NCBI GenBank assembly: GCA_015680685.1
Contig: MNCI01001919.1
Coordinates: 1,019,344-1,083,343 of the forward strand
Direction of reading: 5' to 3'
Origin: Gnetum montanum
Taxonomy: Eukaryota; Streptophyta; Gnetopsida; Gnetales; Gnetaceae
Length of the DNA stretch: 64,000 nt
The translations under genes were made by a program, and so were the position numbers. The notes beneath the pieces were generated by a model. That model searched no databases. It was not told the origin of the DNA and saw only the letters and a program-made list of their open reading frames with translations. Below, one piece after another: positions 22,928 through 33,027 of this stretch (position 1 is its first letter; the number at the start of each line of letters is the position of its first letter).

Positions 22928-25618
22928 ATGGCCCCAAAGCCTACACAACAAGAAGGTTCCTCTCAAGGTGTGTTTAAGCAACCCAGGAGAGGTAGAGGAT
23001 ATATGCCTACCGAACAACACATAGAGGAGGAGGAGCAATCGTTTGGTATCCATCAAGGAGACCCTATCACTATGCAATCAAGATACGCAGAAAGAGGAGC
23101 TGTTGTAGTGCCTAAATAGGGATGACATCTCACGTTGCCCCCAGAGTGTGTTTAGGGCATCCGTGAAAAGTCCACATCACCTGTCATGATTGTGGAATTG
23201 AACTTTGGACCTTTCATGGAATTCACTCCTAAGGCTATTAGGGACCACCTTAAAGGGTCCCCATTATGGCCTATCCTCTTTGAAAGCAGTGCTTGGTACT
23301 TTGGAGAAACGTATCAATTTTGGCACAATAAAGAAGAAGTCATCATAGTTAACATTTGTGGTGTATCTGTTGATTTCTCCAGCCAAACCATTTTGGAAGT
23401 ATTAAACCTTCCAAATATAGGTCCAAAGGTTGCTCATCTATCCACTTGCTCTGATGCTGATGCACGAAATGTTTGGTTAGGCAAGGCATACGGTAAAGAA
23501 GATAAGACCTATGGAGAGTTGACGTTGCAAGAGAAAATCTACTTTAAAATTGAAACTTATCACACCTTTCCCACAAAAGGGTTAAATTGAATTTCAACAT
23601 ATGTGGCAAGAGGATGTGTGATATTGATGGGAAAGGTTAACACTAACCTGCCTCATCTATATTTCATGGAGATCCTAAGGTGGTTTGAAGAATGTAAGAT
23701 AAGGAAGTTTGCGTTGCCCTTTCCTTGTCTCATCAGGAAGCTATGCAAGCATGTTGGTATTCGAGGATACACCAATGATGTCCTCAAGAAAGCCCAAAAT
23801 GCTTCATACGCTGAACTGCTAAAGCCACTAGCTATAAGAAAAATTGTTGGTGAGATGCTGGGGCTAGGACAAGAGCAAGAACATATGGTGAGGCCCACTG
23901 CAACTCAACTTGCAGGGCCTAGCCAACCTCCAAGCATGGGACCCAGTCAATAGCAAGAAGAAGGGCCTAGCATGAGCCAGTGAGCCCAATTGCCACCACC
24001 ACTGCAGGATTATCGATTGTTGATGAGCCATCTCAGGGCCATCATTGAGACGGTCAGTTGGGGAAGTCGTGATGATGCAATTCTCTTTCGCGTCATTGAT
24101 GATATCGTATAGTCCACTGTCTCTATAGATCGTGTACTAGGTGAGGTGTCCATTCAAACAGGAGGAGAGGAGAGTTATTGATCACAATAGATTTTAGGGA
24201 ACACTGCATCCTTTCAGGTACAACTAGAAACCGGTGAAGGAGCCATAGTGGTGGTCAGGTAGCACCAGGATGTAGCAGGAGCCGTAGAGGTGGTGGTCAT
24301 AGACCACATCAAGGAATATTTTTAATGTTCCTATTGTGCCACCAGTAGATTTCACAGGAGCACGTGATGCTCAAACTTTGGCCGGTCCGTCAATGACTCC
24401 TATGGAACATGAGGATGTGCTTGATCGATTGTTGCAAATAGGATAGGTGATGACATCCTTGTTTGACATCCCACAGGATGTTACAGTAGTACAATCAGAC
24501 CTCATCTCCACCAAGGGAAAGTTGGTTATGACAGAGATGAGGGCCAAGCATGTAGAAGTAGAAGTTGTAAGACTACAAGAAAGGCTCGTAACCCTACAGG
24601 CAACGTAGTGAGATCCCTCTCAATTCATTCCCGCAGACCAACTGGACACCTTCAGGACGAAGCAACTCAACAAATTGCTAACAAAAAATAAAAGGGTGGC
24701 AAAGGAAAAAGAGAAGGCCGATTGGAATGCCTCCATGGCACAAGCACAAACTTATGTGCACACCAAGGTACTTAAGGCCTTACAAGAAGAAAACAAATAG
24801 CTTGTTGCTGATAATATTTGATTGACCTCTATGGAGAAACAAAAGAATGTTCTCGAAGAACATTTTTAGTGGCTATGAGAATAGCTGATTAGGGTTAACT
24901 AGGACATGAACTTTTTGGCTAGAGAAAATTGAACCCTCTCAATGGAGGAGGTACATGACATCTATTANATTAATGCTTTCAATGCACCACACATTGATTG
25001 GTGGGTCATATTGGATACACATGCATTTTCCCACTAGGTAGAACTTAAGAGCCAAGACTTGTAGATTCAAGATCTTATAGAATACATGGAGTTGGCAAAT
25101 CTAAGGTATGCCAATCTAGTCATGTTGACAGCAAGGTTCCTGAGGATAGAGCTCGAGAAGCAAGTAGCTACCACCTATGCCAAGTATGAAGCAAAATTTG
25201 TAGAACACAAGAAGACATTGTAGAAATTGGAAGTTGCAAATTTGGAATTAGAGGTGGTTAAAGCAAGCTATCAAGGAAAAAAAGATGTGACAATAGACTT
25301 GGCTCGAAGGCTTACAAATTTTTAGGAGTACAGAGACAAAGCCAGAGCCTACGAGGAGGAACGATGGTTGTTTGTGGCCTAGTACATCAAGGCCAACATA
25401 ATGTTTTTGCAACTACTATGCCCATGGGAGGTGCCAACTCCATCAAACATTGGAGCATTAGCATGGACGGCACAGATTTCCTCGAACTGAAGAGGAGAAA
25501 CTCCAAGCACTACTTCAATGTCATCACCTTCCAAAACCTGGAGCGCAGGACAAGGGAAAGCAACCCATGGAAGAGCCACCACCACCAGGAACCACATGAG
25601 TTCCACCCAATTTTGTAA
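22928..25618 (+). pseudogene. Element A accessory ORF (plant transposon-protein-like domain plus coiled coil)
   Basis: The start is MAPKPTQQEGSS at 22928. After a charged N-terminus the central domain (23186-23953) reads NICGVSVDFSSQTILEVLNL, then FALPFPCLIRKLCKHVGI. These are the features I associate with the 'putative plant transposon protein' domain (Pfam PF20167), which has an RG/CG.xVDFS..xI...L.LP segment and a later FP.LI..LC...GV segment. From about 24480 to 25360 the product is rich in Lys, Glu, Leu and Ala with heptad-like spacing (coiled coil). Stops at 23117, 23588, 23951 and many later, plus frameshifts, break it. It lies between pro-less gag and the 3' LTR, where Athila elements often carry an env-like ORF. 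I see no transmembrane segment, so I do not call it env. An ambiguous base is at 24968. Confidence 0.65.
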
Positions 25619-25780
25619 TTTTAGAAATGTTTCATTTTTTCATGTTGTGTCCAATCTTGTTCTATTGAGTTCACCACTATGGCATGAATAGCCCCCCTAT
25701 TAGTCAATAATCCCATACCTATCCACTATGTAATCAATGGGACTTATTCTCATTTTTACTCAAGGAAGAGTTCTCATTCA

Positions 25781-25792
25781 GTTGTGGGGGTA
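25781..25792 (+). promoter_or_regulatory. Element A polypurine tract
   Basis: GTTGTGGGGGTA immediately before the LTR start TGATGA. The same tract precedes the 3' LTRs of elements E (54167-54178) and F. Confidence 0.8.
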
Positions 25793-26669
25793 TGATGAAT
25801 CGTGATTCATTAGTTGTGATATTGGACCCATGATATCAGGTACGTGATATCGCATCCAGCAACGATATTGGATATGCGATATCGTGGTTCCTGTGTGAGC
25901 CTATAAATACACATGAAGGCACATAGGAAAGGAGCCTTTTGTGAATTTTTAGAGAGTCAGTTTAGTGTAGGATATTTTTGTTAGTTTTTCCTCTCAACCC
26001 TTTCTCCCAGTGCATGCCCGCAGTGTGATGATTGTAATTGTAGGGCATCCTTTAATCGAGTGTGATGTACTTGGACACGCACATGATCGGCAATAAAGAT
26101 CGAGATTACTTCATCATTGCAGCATTCACTTAGTTTTATTATTTAATTGTTATTATTAATTATTGATTTCATAGTTAATATCACTTCACCCTAAACTCCT
26201 TAAATGTGGAATGAGTATGACTTAATCATGAACATTTAAGTGTGGCTACCTGGTAACCTAGTAGCATACCTAGGATCTGCACTTGGTAATCCTAGTGGTA
26301 GTCGTGCATGAGGTCCAAGATGTGTATGGATGATTAAGGAATGGATGCTTATCACACTTAGGCTAGTTTAGATTCTCTTTCCCTGTCTCCTCTTAGCTTA
26401 GCTTCCTCTCTCCCTTTTCCTCTTAGCTTAGTTAAAGTTATTTCCCATTACCTTCAGGAGTAGCATTAGTTAGGAACATACCATACACCTCACTCTGGAC
26501 TAAACCATACGTGACAAAGAAATTACAGTCTAGGTGGGAAGATAGTGAAATGCGATCAATGAGTAACTATCTAGATACCAAAACTAGCCCGTCTACAGAG
26601 TTCGACCGGATTGTGCGTGAAACACTCATATTCGTATGGTTGAGTGTAGGGGTACCTTGCCACTCATCA
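25793..26669 (+). repeat. Element A: 3' LTR (877 bp)
   Basis: Begins TGATGAATCGTG and ends CCACTCATCA, with the polypurine tract to its left. The second half matches positions 1-475. Three GATATC-centred palindromes (25831-25885) lie upstream of TATAAATA at 25902-25909, and CAATAAAGATCGAG near 26092 is a likely polyadenylation signal. The five bases that follow, CTTGT at 26670-26674, should be the target duplication; the left copy is outside the window. Confidence 0.92.
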
Positions 26670-27326
26670 CTTGTGTAGGTGCAAGTGTATGTTTAAGTAT
26701 AAGCCAAGGCACATGATTTGTATTGATTTTTTATACTTTATTTTAATTATTTTAAGTATGAAATAAAGTAATTAATTGTGAACTAATCTAAGTAACTATC
26801 TAATGCCTTAGTCTATTTCCTAGTATAAGTATCCAGGCCCACCTTCTATACTCATCCTGAACTCGTTATGAAGTATTAGGTTACTGGGCATACCAAGCGA
26901 TAACACTACTAGGATTATCAAGCATTAACAGTATGCTCAAAGTGATCGTACTTATGTATATTTATTAAGAATATCAATTAATGAAGAACATGAATGTGAA
27001 GTGCATGAAAGTAAACATTAATCTATTATGAATGCTACAAGGAGTTTCAAGAATCTAATCTTTATTGTAGTCACATTAAGGTATCCAAGTGCATCGATGC
27101 TCGAATAAGGATATGTACAATCCTTGAAGTCCTACTACGGGCACTTAGAAAATATTCTAACTCCTACAGGAACAAACTACAAAAACTTCATTATGCTATT
27201 GACTCAATGGTACCATAAATGCAGTGGGTATATGCATTTATATAGGTAAAGATAAATGCTATGTTGATGCATATGTGTCGACGCATTGACTCCTGCATCG
27301 ATGCATGCTTGCCGATGCAACCCAAC
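26670..27326 (-). repeat. Element F: 3' LTR, main part (Athila-type)
   Basis: This stretch between elements A and E continues, across E, into 55072-55085. In the minus direction it has TGCATCGATGCA and TGCGTCGACACATATGCATC, then TATATAAATGCA (near 27240) and CTACAATAAAGATTAG (near 27060), the same order of palindromes, TATA and AATAAAG as in elements A and E. Its far end lies beyond element A, outside the window. Confidence 0.75.
27322..27326 (+). repeat. Target-site duplication of element E, left (CCAAC)
   Basis: CCAAC here is repeated exactly at 55067-55071 on the other side of element E. The host sequence is the LTR of element F. Confidence 0.9.
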
Positions 27327-28177
27327 TAATGAGAGCAGTTACTCTAGCGGTTTATTCTAATTATTAGAGCAGTTACTCTAACGGTTTATTCTAATTATTA
27401 GAGTAGTTACTCTAGTAGTTTATTCTAATTATTAGAGTGGTTACTCTAATTATTAGAGTAGTTGCTCCCAAGCCTATAAATATAGTGCCCATGTGAACAA
27501 TTGGGAAAGAAGTCTTTTAGTAGTCAAGTAGCAAAACTCTTGTAGTCTGTTTGAAAGTTAAGAGTATTTTCCAAGTGCCCACAGTAGGAGATTTAAGTGT
27601 GGATGGATCTTTATTCGAGCATTGTGTACTTGAGCACACCTTGTGTATGGCAATAAAGACAAGCTCTTCGATTCATCCTTGTAACACTTGAGATTTGTTT
27701 TCTTACATATTTATTTTATTTTATTTTCTTATGCATTTATTTTATTTTATGCACTTTACATCTATGTTATTAGCGTAGCAATTCATTTTGATCAATTAAG
27801 AAAATCATTAAATTACACTTAGTACGATCACTTCGAGCATGCGTGTAACACTTGGTAACCCAGTAACGATTAGCGTTGTTAATACCAGTAGTGTTGCACT
27901 GGTTCAGGATGTGTACAGCAAGTAAGAATGGATGCTAATGTTAGGATTAGTTAGAACTTAGTTAATGAGTAGTTAAGATAAATTAGTCACTTAGTTATCT
28001 CTCTTCTCCCTTACTAGCATAGGACATAAAAACATAAAAGGTATAAAAATTATATGCCTCAAGCTTACTTAACCATACAATCGTGATATATAGGTAAGCT
28101 TGGGAAGACAATGATCAATCATGTGTGAAATGCTCGTATTTGTATGGTTGAGTGTAGGGGTACCTTGCTACTCATCA
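27327..28177 (+). repeat. Element E: 5' LTR (851 bp)
   Basis: Starts TAATGAGAG (the 3' copy has TGATGAGAG) and ends CTACTCATCA. It opens with three to four copies of a 34-bp unit built on GTTACTCTAGCGGTTTATTC (27333-27470), followed by TATAAATATA at 27475-27484 and GGCAATAAAGACAAGC near 27650. Confidence 0.93.
27475..27484 (+). promoter_or_regulatory. TATA box in element E 5' LTR
   Basis: TATAAATATA directly after the 34-bp repeat cluster. The same position in the 3' LTR reads TACAAATACA (about 54306), so only the 5' copy is intact. Confidence 0.7.
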
Positions 28178-28178
28178 T

Positions 28179-28196
28179 TGGCGATGTTGCTAGGGA
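28179..28196 (+). promoter_or_regulatory. Element E primer binding site (tRNA-Asp type)
   Basis: TGGCGATGTTGCTAGGGA follows the LTR end after one base. It is the Athila tRNA-Asp site with a few substitutions. Confidence 0.75.
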
Positions 28197-28313
28197 TTTA
28201 GTTGTTTTTGCGCTAACTAGAATATAGGAAATCATTCACATCGTTGGAACGAACCCTTAGGGTTGGTTGAGAAAATAATAAACAAGAATACGTTGCACAC
28301 TGAACAAACAAGT

Positions 28314-28890
28314 ATGTCTCCTTCTTTGTACGAAAGCACCTCACTGCCTAGGTCTGAAACAAGAAATAGTTGGCGGCGTAATACACATGATGTTGATCTG
28401 CTAGTCCCTCAACAAGTTTGAGTGGTATATATTCATCCTGATGAGTATATACTAGACTTCACCTTTATCCTCCATCAAGACGAACAACTACGTTGGTGAG
28501 ACTTAGAAGGTAACATAGTGTTACCCCTCAATCATTCAGTCGCAAGTATGCTTCTTCATGCTCTTACATGAATTGGCATGCCCCACTTACACGTAGAATA
28601 CATTGTGCAAGACCATGACTCGAGAGAATACCATCCCATAGAGGCACAACATCAATGGGACTTACAATATGAGAGACATCATAAGTATTTGAAGGGTAAG
28701 TGGTCCCAGGATGCTCCACATGTCTTAAGTGAAAATGAGGATGGTGAACCTACCTCAAGTAGGCACCCACATAACAATGTTCCTTCCCTTGACTTTGGCC
28801 AAGGGGTTGTGTATTAGGACCTTCATTTCACTATTCATAACCTAGGTTTTGATACCCACAAGCACAAAGGTTCCAAAAAAGAGACACAAA
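28314..28890 (+). pseudogene. gag: Element E gag, N-terminal part, split by element C
   Basis: The ATG at 28314 begins MSPSLYESTSLPR, followed by a stop (TGA near 28419) and a continuing frame with HPDEYILDFTFILHQDEQL. ORF 28578-28817 (YHPIEAQHQWDLQYERHHK) is part of the same region. Element C is inserted at 28896, and the rest of gag resumes at 46909. Start and sequence resemble the N-terminus of element A's gag. Confidence 0.6.
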
Positions 28891-28895
28891 CTCAT
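28891..28895 (+). repeat. Target-site duplication of element C, left (CTCAT)
   Basis: CTCAT directly before the C LTR is repeated exactly at 46904-46908 after it. Confidence 0.93.
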
Positions 28896-30181
28896 TGAAA
28901 CACCACGAAACATTTTGAGTTTGGCGCTTGTCCAACAAGAAGCAGATCCCTGTGACCCTCAACGGCGTCGGCTACATTTGGAGTCACATATGGCAATTTC
29001 GAGGACTGAAACACTCGATTTTTACCAAGTGTTGTGCCAGCGTCTACGCGCAGCGTCTACACCCGGCGTAGACGCCTAGCGTCTATGCCTAGCGTATACG
29101 CCCAGCGTATACACCAGACGCCCAGCATACACGCCTCACATGTACGCTCAGCAGGTGCAACAGGAGCAAGAATTGAAGCAAGTCGGCGGCTAGCATCCAT
29201 CAGCGTATACGCCCCGGTGTATACGCCAGCATCCTTCAGCGTATACGCCCCAGTGTATACGTCCAGCGTCCATCCAAGTTCACACGCCCAGCAAGTCCAG
29301 CGTATACGCCCAACATATACGCTGGCCTGATGTAGCATATACGCCCAGCGTATACCATATTTCTAAAATGTGCACGCCCGGTCGACACGCCACGTGTCTC
29401 CTAACCCGATTTTCCCGGTAACCCTTCCCCTATAAAAGACCCAGTTTTCCGCATTTTTAAGGTCGGCAAAAAAAATTTACCAGAGCAGACCTAGAGCAAT
29501 TACGCTGTAAAACCAGAGCTTGAAACCCTCACACTCTGGAAGTCCTGTACGCTGAGCACAGTCTCTACGCTCCGCCTACCGTGCAAACCAGCAGCCTCCC
29601 TGCACCCACCGGGGCTTTGCGTCCGCCTTGTGTACACGCACAACTGCGTTAAGACCGGTACCTCGAAAACTGTGTTCTTACAGCATCATTGTTACAGTTT
29701 ACATTCTGTTTACGCTCACATTGTTTACGTTGTTTACATTTGTCTACGCTGTTTAAACTTGTTTACGCTGCACTTACACTTTACGCTGTCTACGCTCTGT
29801 TTGCGCTGTTTACGCTCTACGCCCTATTTAAACACTGTTTACGCTTTACGCTCTGTCTATGCTGTCTACGCCCTGTTCACATTGTTTACACTGTACACGC
29901 CTCGTTTACACTGATTTCGCTGTCCACACTTTGTTTACGCCCTGTTTTCACTGTTCGCTCGTTTTATGCCCATTACACAGTTTACGCTTAACCCAACGTA
30001 TAACACTTCGGTGGCGCTCGGGGAAATCCTTGTCTGATCCGCGTGCGGACCACCCAAGGTACCCTACCTTCGTGCACTCCAGCTCGCCCTCAGGCGAAGG
30101 TAGGGTCATCTGTGCTCATCTCGCAATCCCACGGTCTCTGTTTTTCCTTCCAGCCGGGGATCGACGATTTCGGGCGGTACA
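28896..30181 (+). repeat. Element C: 5' LTR (1286 bp)
   Basis: Starts TGAAACACCACGAAAC and ends GGGCGGTACA. The U3 part (29040-29350) is packed with AGCGTATACGC and CAGCGTCTACGC motifs, many self-complementary. TATAAAAG is at 29431-29438. The R/U5 part (29690-30000) is a pyrimidine-rich run of TGTTTACGCTGTTTACG repeats whose open frames are not genes. Confidence 0.95.
29431..29438 (+). promoter_or_regulatory. TATA box in element C 5' LTR
   Basis: CCCCTATAAAAGACCC. The 3' LTR has CCCCTACAAAAGACCC (46146-46153), so the downstream copy has lost the consensus. Confidence 0.75.
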
Positions 30182-30186
30182 AGAAT

Positions 30187-30204
30187 TGGCGTTAGAAGGA
30201 GGGC
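30187..30204 (+). promoter_or_regulatory. Element C primer binding site
   Basis: TGGCGTTAGAAGGAGGGC, five bases after the LTR. Shared in form with elements G and B; the tRNA is not assigned. Confidence 0.7.
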
Positions 30205-30224
30205 CTCCGCTTAAACAAATTGAC

Positions 30225-30505
30225 TGTACGCTTCTCAGCGTCCACACTCATCAGCGTTTTCGCTACCCTATTTTAATCCCCGACTCTCAGCGTCTACGCT
30301 GTCAACCTTCCAGCGTCTACGCTGCATACATACCCTAGCGTCTACGCTGCACGCTTACGCCAGCGTCTACGCTGCAAACTCCAGCGTCTACGCTGCATAC
30401 TTAGCGTTTATGCTGCCCGAAAACCAGCGTCTACGCTACATACTGAGCATTTACGCTGCACACTGACCAGCTTCTACGCTGAACACTTGGCGTTTACACT
30501 CAAAC
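30225..30505 (+). repeat. Leader repeats of element C
   Basis: About eleven spaced copies of CCAGCGTCTACGCTGCA and variants (AGCGTTTACGCTG). Each contains the near-palindrome CAGCGTCTACGCTG, related to the LTR U3 motif. They end just before the gag ATG at 30531. Confidence 0.85.
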
Positions 30506-30530
30506 AGTTTTACATACGCAACGTATTGTC

Positions 30531-33009
30531 ATGAATCCCGTAAACACCACTGCTGCCACTACCCAGGACATTAACATCTCAGACACCATGGCTGCCCAGC
30601 AGTCTGTCACACCACACTTGGGAGGGCAATCCACGATGGGGCCCCGTCGGTCTTTGAGGTTACAAGGGAGAGATCCAGCCGCCAACGTTATAACCCAAGA
30701 TGAGTATAACTTCATCTGCATTAAGATACAAGCCGGCCTGGCGGTGGATCGGGCTGAAATCGAAGTAAAGAGACAATTCAAACTCTTTTACAGGGGGGGA
30801 CACGAGTTCATCCCTTCCCCATATGACGTAATCCCCGTTCCAGAACAATTCTCAGAGCTCTTTACTCAGCTTCTTCTGCATAGGAGCCAGTCATTGGATC
30901 AACCCGCGCTAGAGCCTCAGCCAGGGGAAGAAGATGAGTTCGCTGCCCAATCCGAGTAGGGAGACTCATACCACACCTTGAGCCCCCAAGCACAGATGAA
31001 CCCCATCTTCCATCCTGGGATAGGGGAAGCCCTGTCTGTACAACACACTAGACTCACCCAAGTTCAGATGCCACCACCAGAAACACCAGCACTCATGCAC
31101 ATTCCGCTCCTGAGTGATTCCCAACCTCACACCTTCCCTATAACAGTTACGCCTAATACAGCTGCGGGCCCGTCCTCACAAGCACCGCCTCCTCATGATG
31201 GCACGGGACCAACATTCCCACCTCGCGTAATTGGGATGCCGCATGTGATCCCCGCGTCTACATTAGCTCATTTCATACCCCACATCCAGACGCATACAGC
31301 TCCCCAAGCAGTCCCATCCCAATAGGAAGCCCCCGCATACAACGTAGCGGGACAATGGCCAGCAAGGGGGACGCCATCATATCAAATTCCTCATCACCAT
31401 GTCCCGCCCCACGCAACCCCCTCGATTACGGTTCCTCAAGCACAGCCCCAGCTGCAACAACAACAACAACCACAACATTTTCCTTTTAACATCTCAGCCT
31501 TAGCACCGCCCGCCGTTAACTACCCACAGGCACAACCGCCGATCACCCAGCCTTCGGCTTTCCAACCCGCGACCCAGCAATCTAGCTGGTATGCAGCTCC
31601 GCACCCCCAGCCTGTAGCTTCACCAAGCACCCAAGATTGGGCGAACGCTAAAAAATTGATGCAGGAATTGATAGACGAGGTAAAATGCCTCAAAACTGTC
31701 GTTGATGGAGAATTGAGAGTAGTAGATTTCTACAATGATGACCCTATCAGCTCCTCTGTCCCGCCATTGACTTTGCCCAAGGGTGTCCCTCTCCCAACGC
31801 TGACTAAGTATAACGGGGAGACAGACCCCAACGTCCACCTCATCATGTTCAGATTAGAGTGCACACTCCTCCAGGCATGGCCCCACTCAATACTACGAGT
31901 TTTCCCCATGTTCCTCGCAGGAAGGGCACTTGACTGGTACCGGGCCTTGCCCAGGAATTCCATCCTTTCCCTAGACGATCTTCTACGTCAGTTCGTGACC
32001 AGGTTCAAGTATAACTTGAAACCCAAAGCGACACTGGACAGCCTCATGCAGATCAAGCAGGCACCACTCGAGCCAGTGCAGAAATTCATTCAGAGATGGA
32101 GCGCAACTCTCAACGAGTTGCACGACCCAATCTCTCAAACCTATCTGCTCATGATACTGAAAGGGGCTATCAATGACTTCTTCAAGTCCAAACTGTATTA
32201 CCTTAATGTGCGCGATCTGAACCAAGCATTTGAACAAATCAAAAACATAGAAGAAGCTGCTCAAAACAGCATACCAGACTTTCAGAAACCAACACACTAA
32301 GAAAGACAAAGAAAAGGCCAAGGCGACTGTAGCAGCAATAGTGGGGGCACAACAAACAAACACCACGCATCAATATAAACCACCCGTTCCCCCCACTAAC
32401 TACTGTCAGCTCGCTCCCACAGTAGCCCTAGAATCGTCATCACAAAACCTGACGAACCGTACGCGCAACTTTGAGAGGAAGGAACCCTCTCAGTACACGC
32501 CCTTACCGATGAAGCCATCCCAGCTCTTTGATCAACTTTTAAAGGCTGGATTGATGCAACATAAGCAATTGTCCCCAGCGGCTATCCAAAGACATGACCG
32601 GTTCTGTCAACTCGTACAGAACCCAAGCTTGGCAACGCCGGATGAGCCACCCGTGCCCAAAGGATTCAGGATGGATCGCTTCTGCGACTATCACCAACGC
32701 AACGGGCATGGAACGGATTACTGCTTCACTCTGAAGCAGGACATCCAGAGGATGATCGATGATGGCAAGATCACCTTCGACGGGGCTAACCCCGTCCAAC
32801 CGCAAAACCAGACCATGGGGGTGTTTAAAGACCCCCTGAACGCTAAAGAAACACCGTACGTAATTACCTCAATCTATTGTGATGATGACTCCAGCACACC
32901 CCGCATCAACACCGTCTACCCCGAAAACAAACAAGGAACATCTAACAAACCATTCATGGTTCAGATTCCCCCCGCTAACTCTGTACCTCAATCACCTCAC
33001 AACCTGTAG
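30531..33009 (+). pseudogene. gag: Element C gag (Tat-type), nearly complete
   Basis: The ATG at 30531 opens MNPVNTTAATTQD; RRSLRLQGRD follows at about 30650. A Pro/Gln/Thr-rich linker spans 30990-31620. The capsid-like core runs 31656-32290 with FYNDDPISSSVPPLTLPKGV, LDWYRALPRNSI and KSKLYYLNVRDLNQAFEQI. The C-terminal part (32341-33009) has YTPLPMKPSQLFDQLLKAG and a knuckle-like FCDYHQRNGHGTDYC with spacing C-x2-H-x4-H-x4-C. Breaks are TAG at 30957, TAG at 31324, a TAA and frame change at about 32298, and TAG at 33007. The expected role is capsid assembly and RNA packaging. Gag runs straight into the protease frame with about 18 bases between frames. Confidence 0.9.
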
Positions 33010-33027
33010 CGGCCGTTTGTAATCCGA

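Noticed and set aside
22928-25618. Retroviral env-like gene (position after gag, before 3' LTR)
   Set aside because: No signal peptide, transmembrane helix or glycoprotein features; motifs fit a plant transposon-protein domain with coiled coil better.
29630-29991. Frames rich in VYAVYALFTL
   Set aside because: Translation of the TTTACGCTG-type pyrimidine-rich repeat in the C LTR R/U5 region; the same occurs at 46314-46759.
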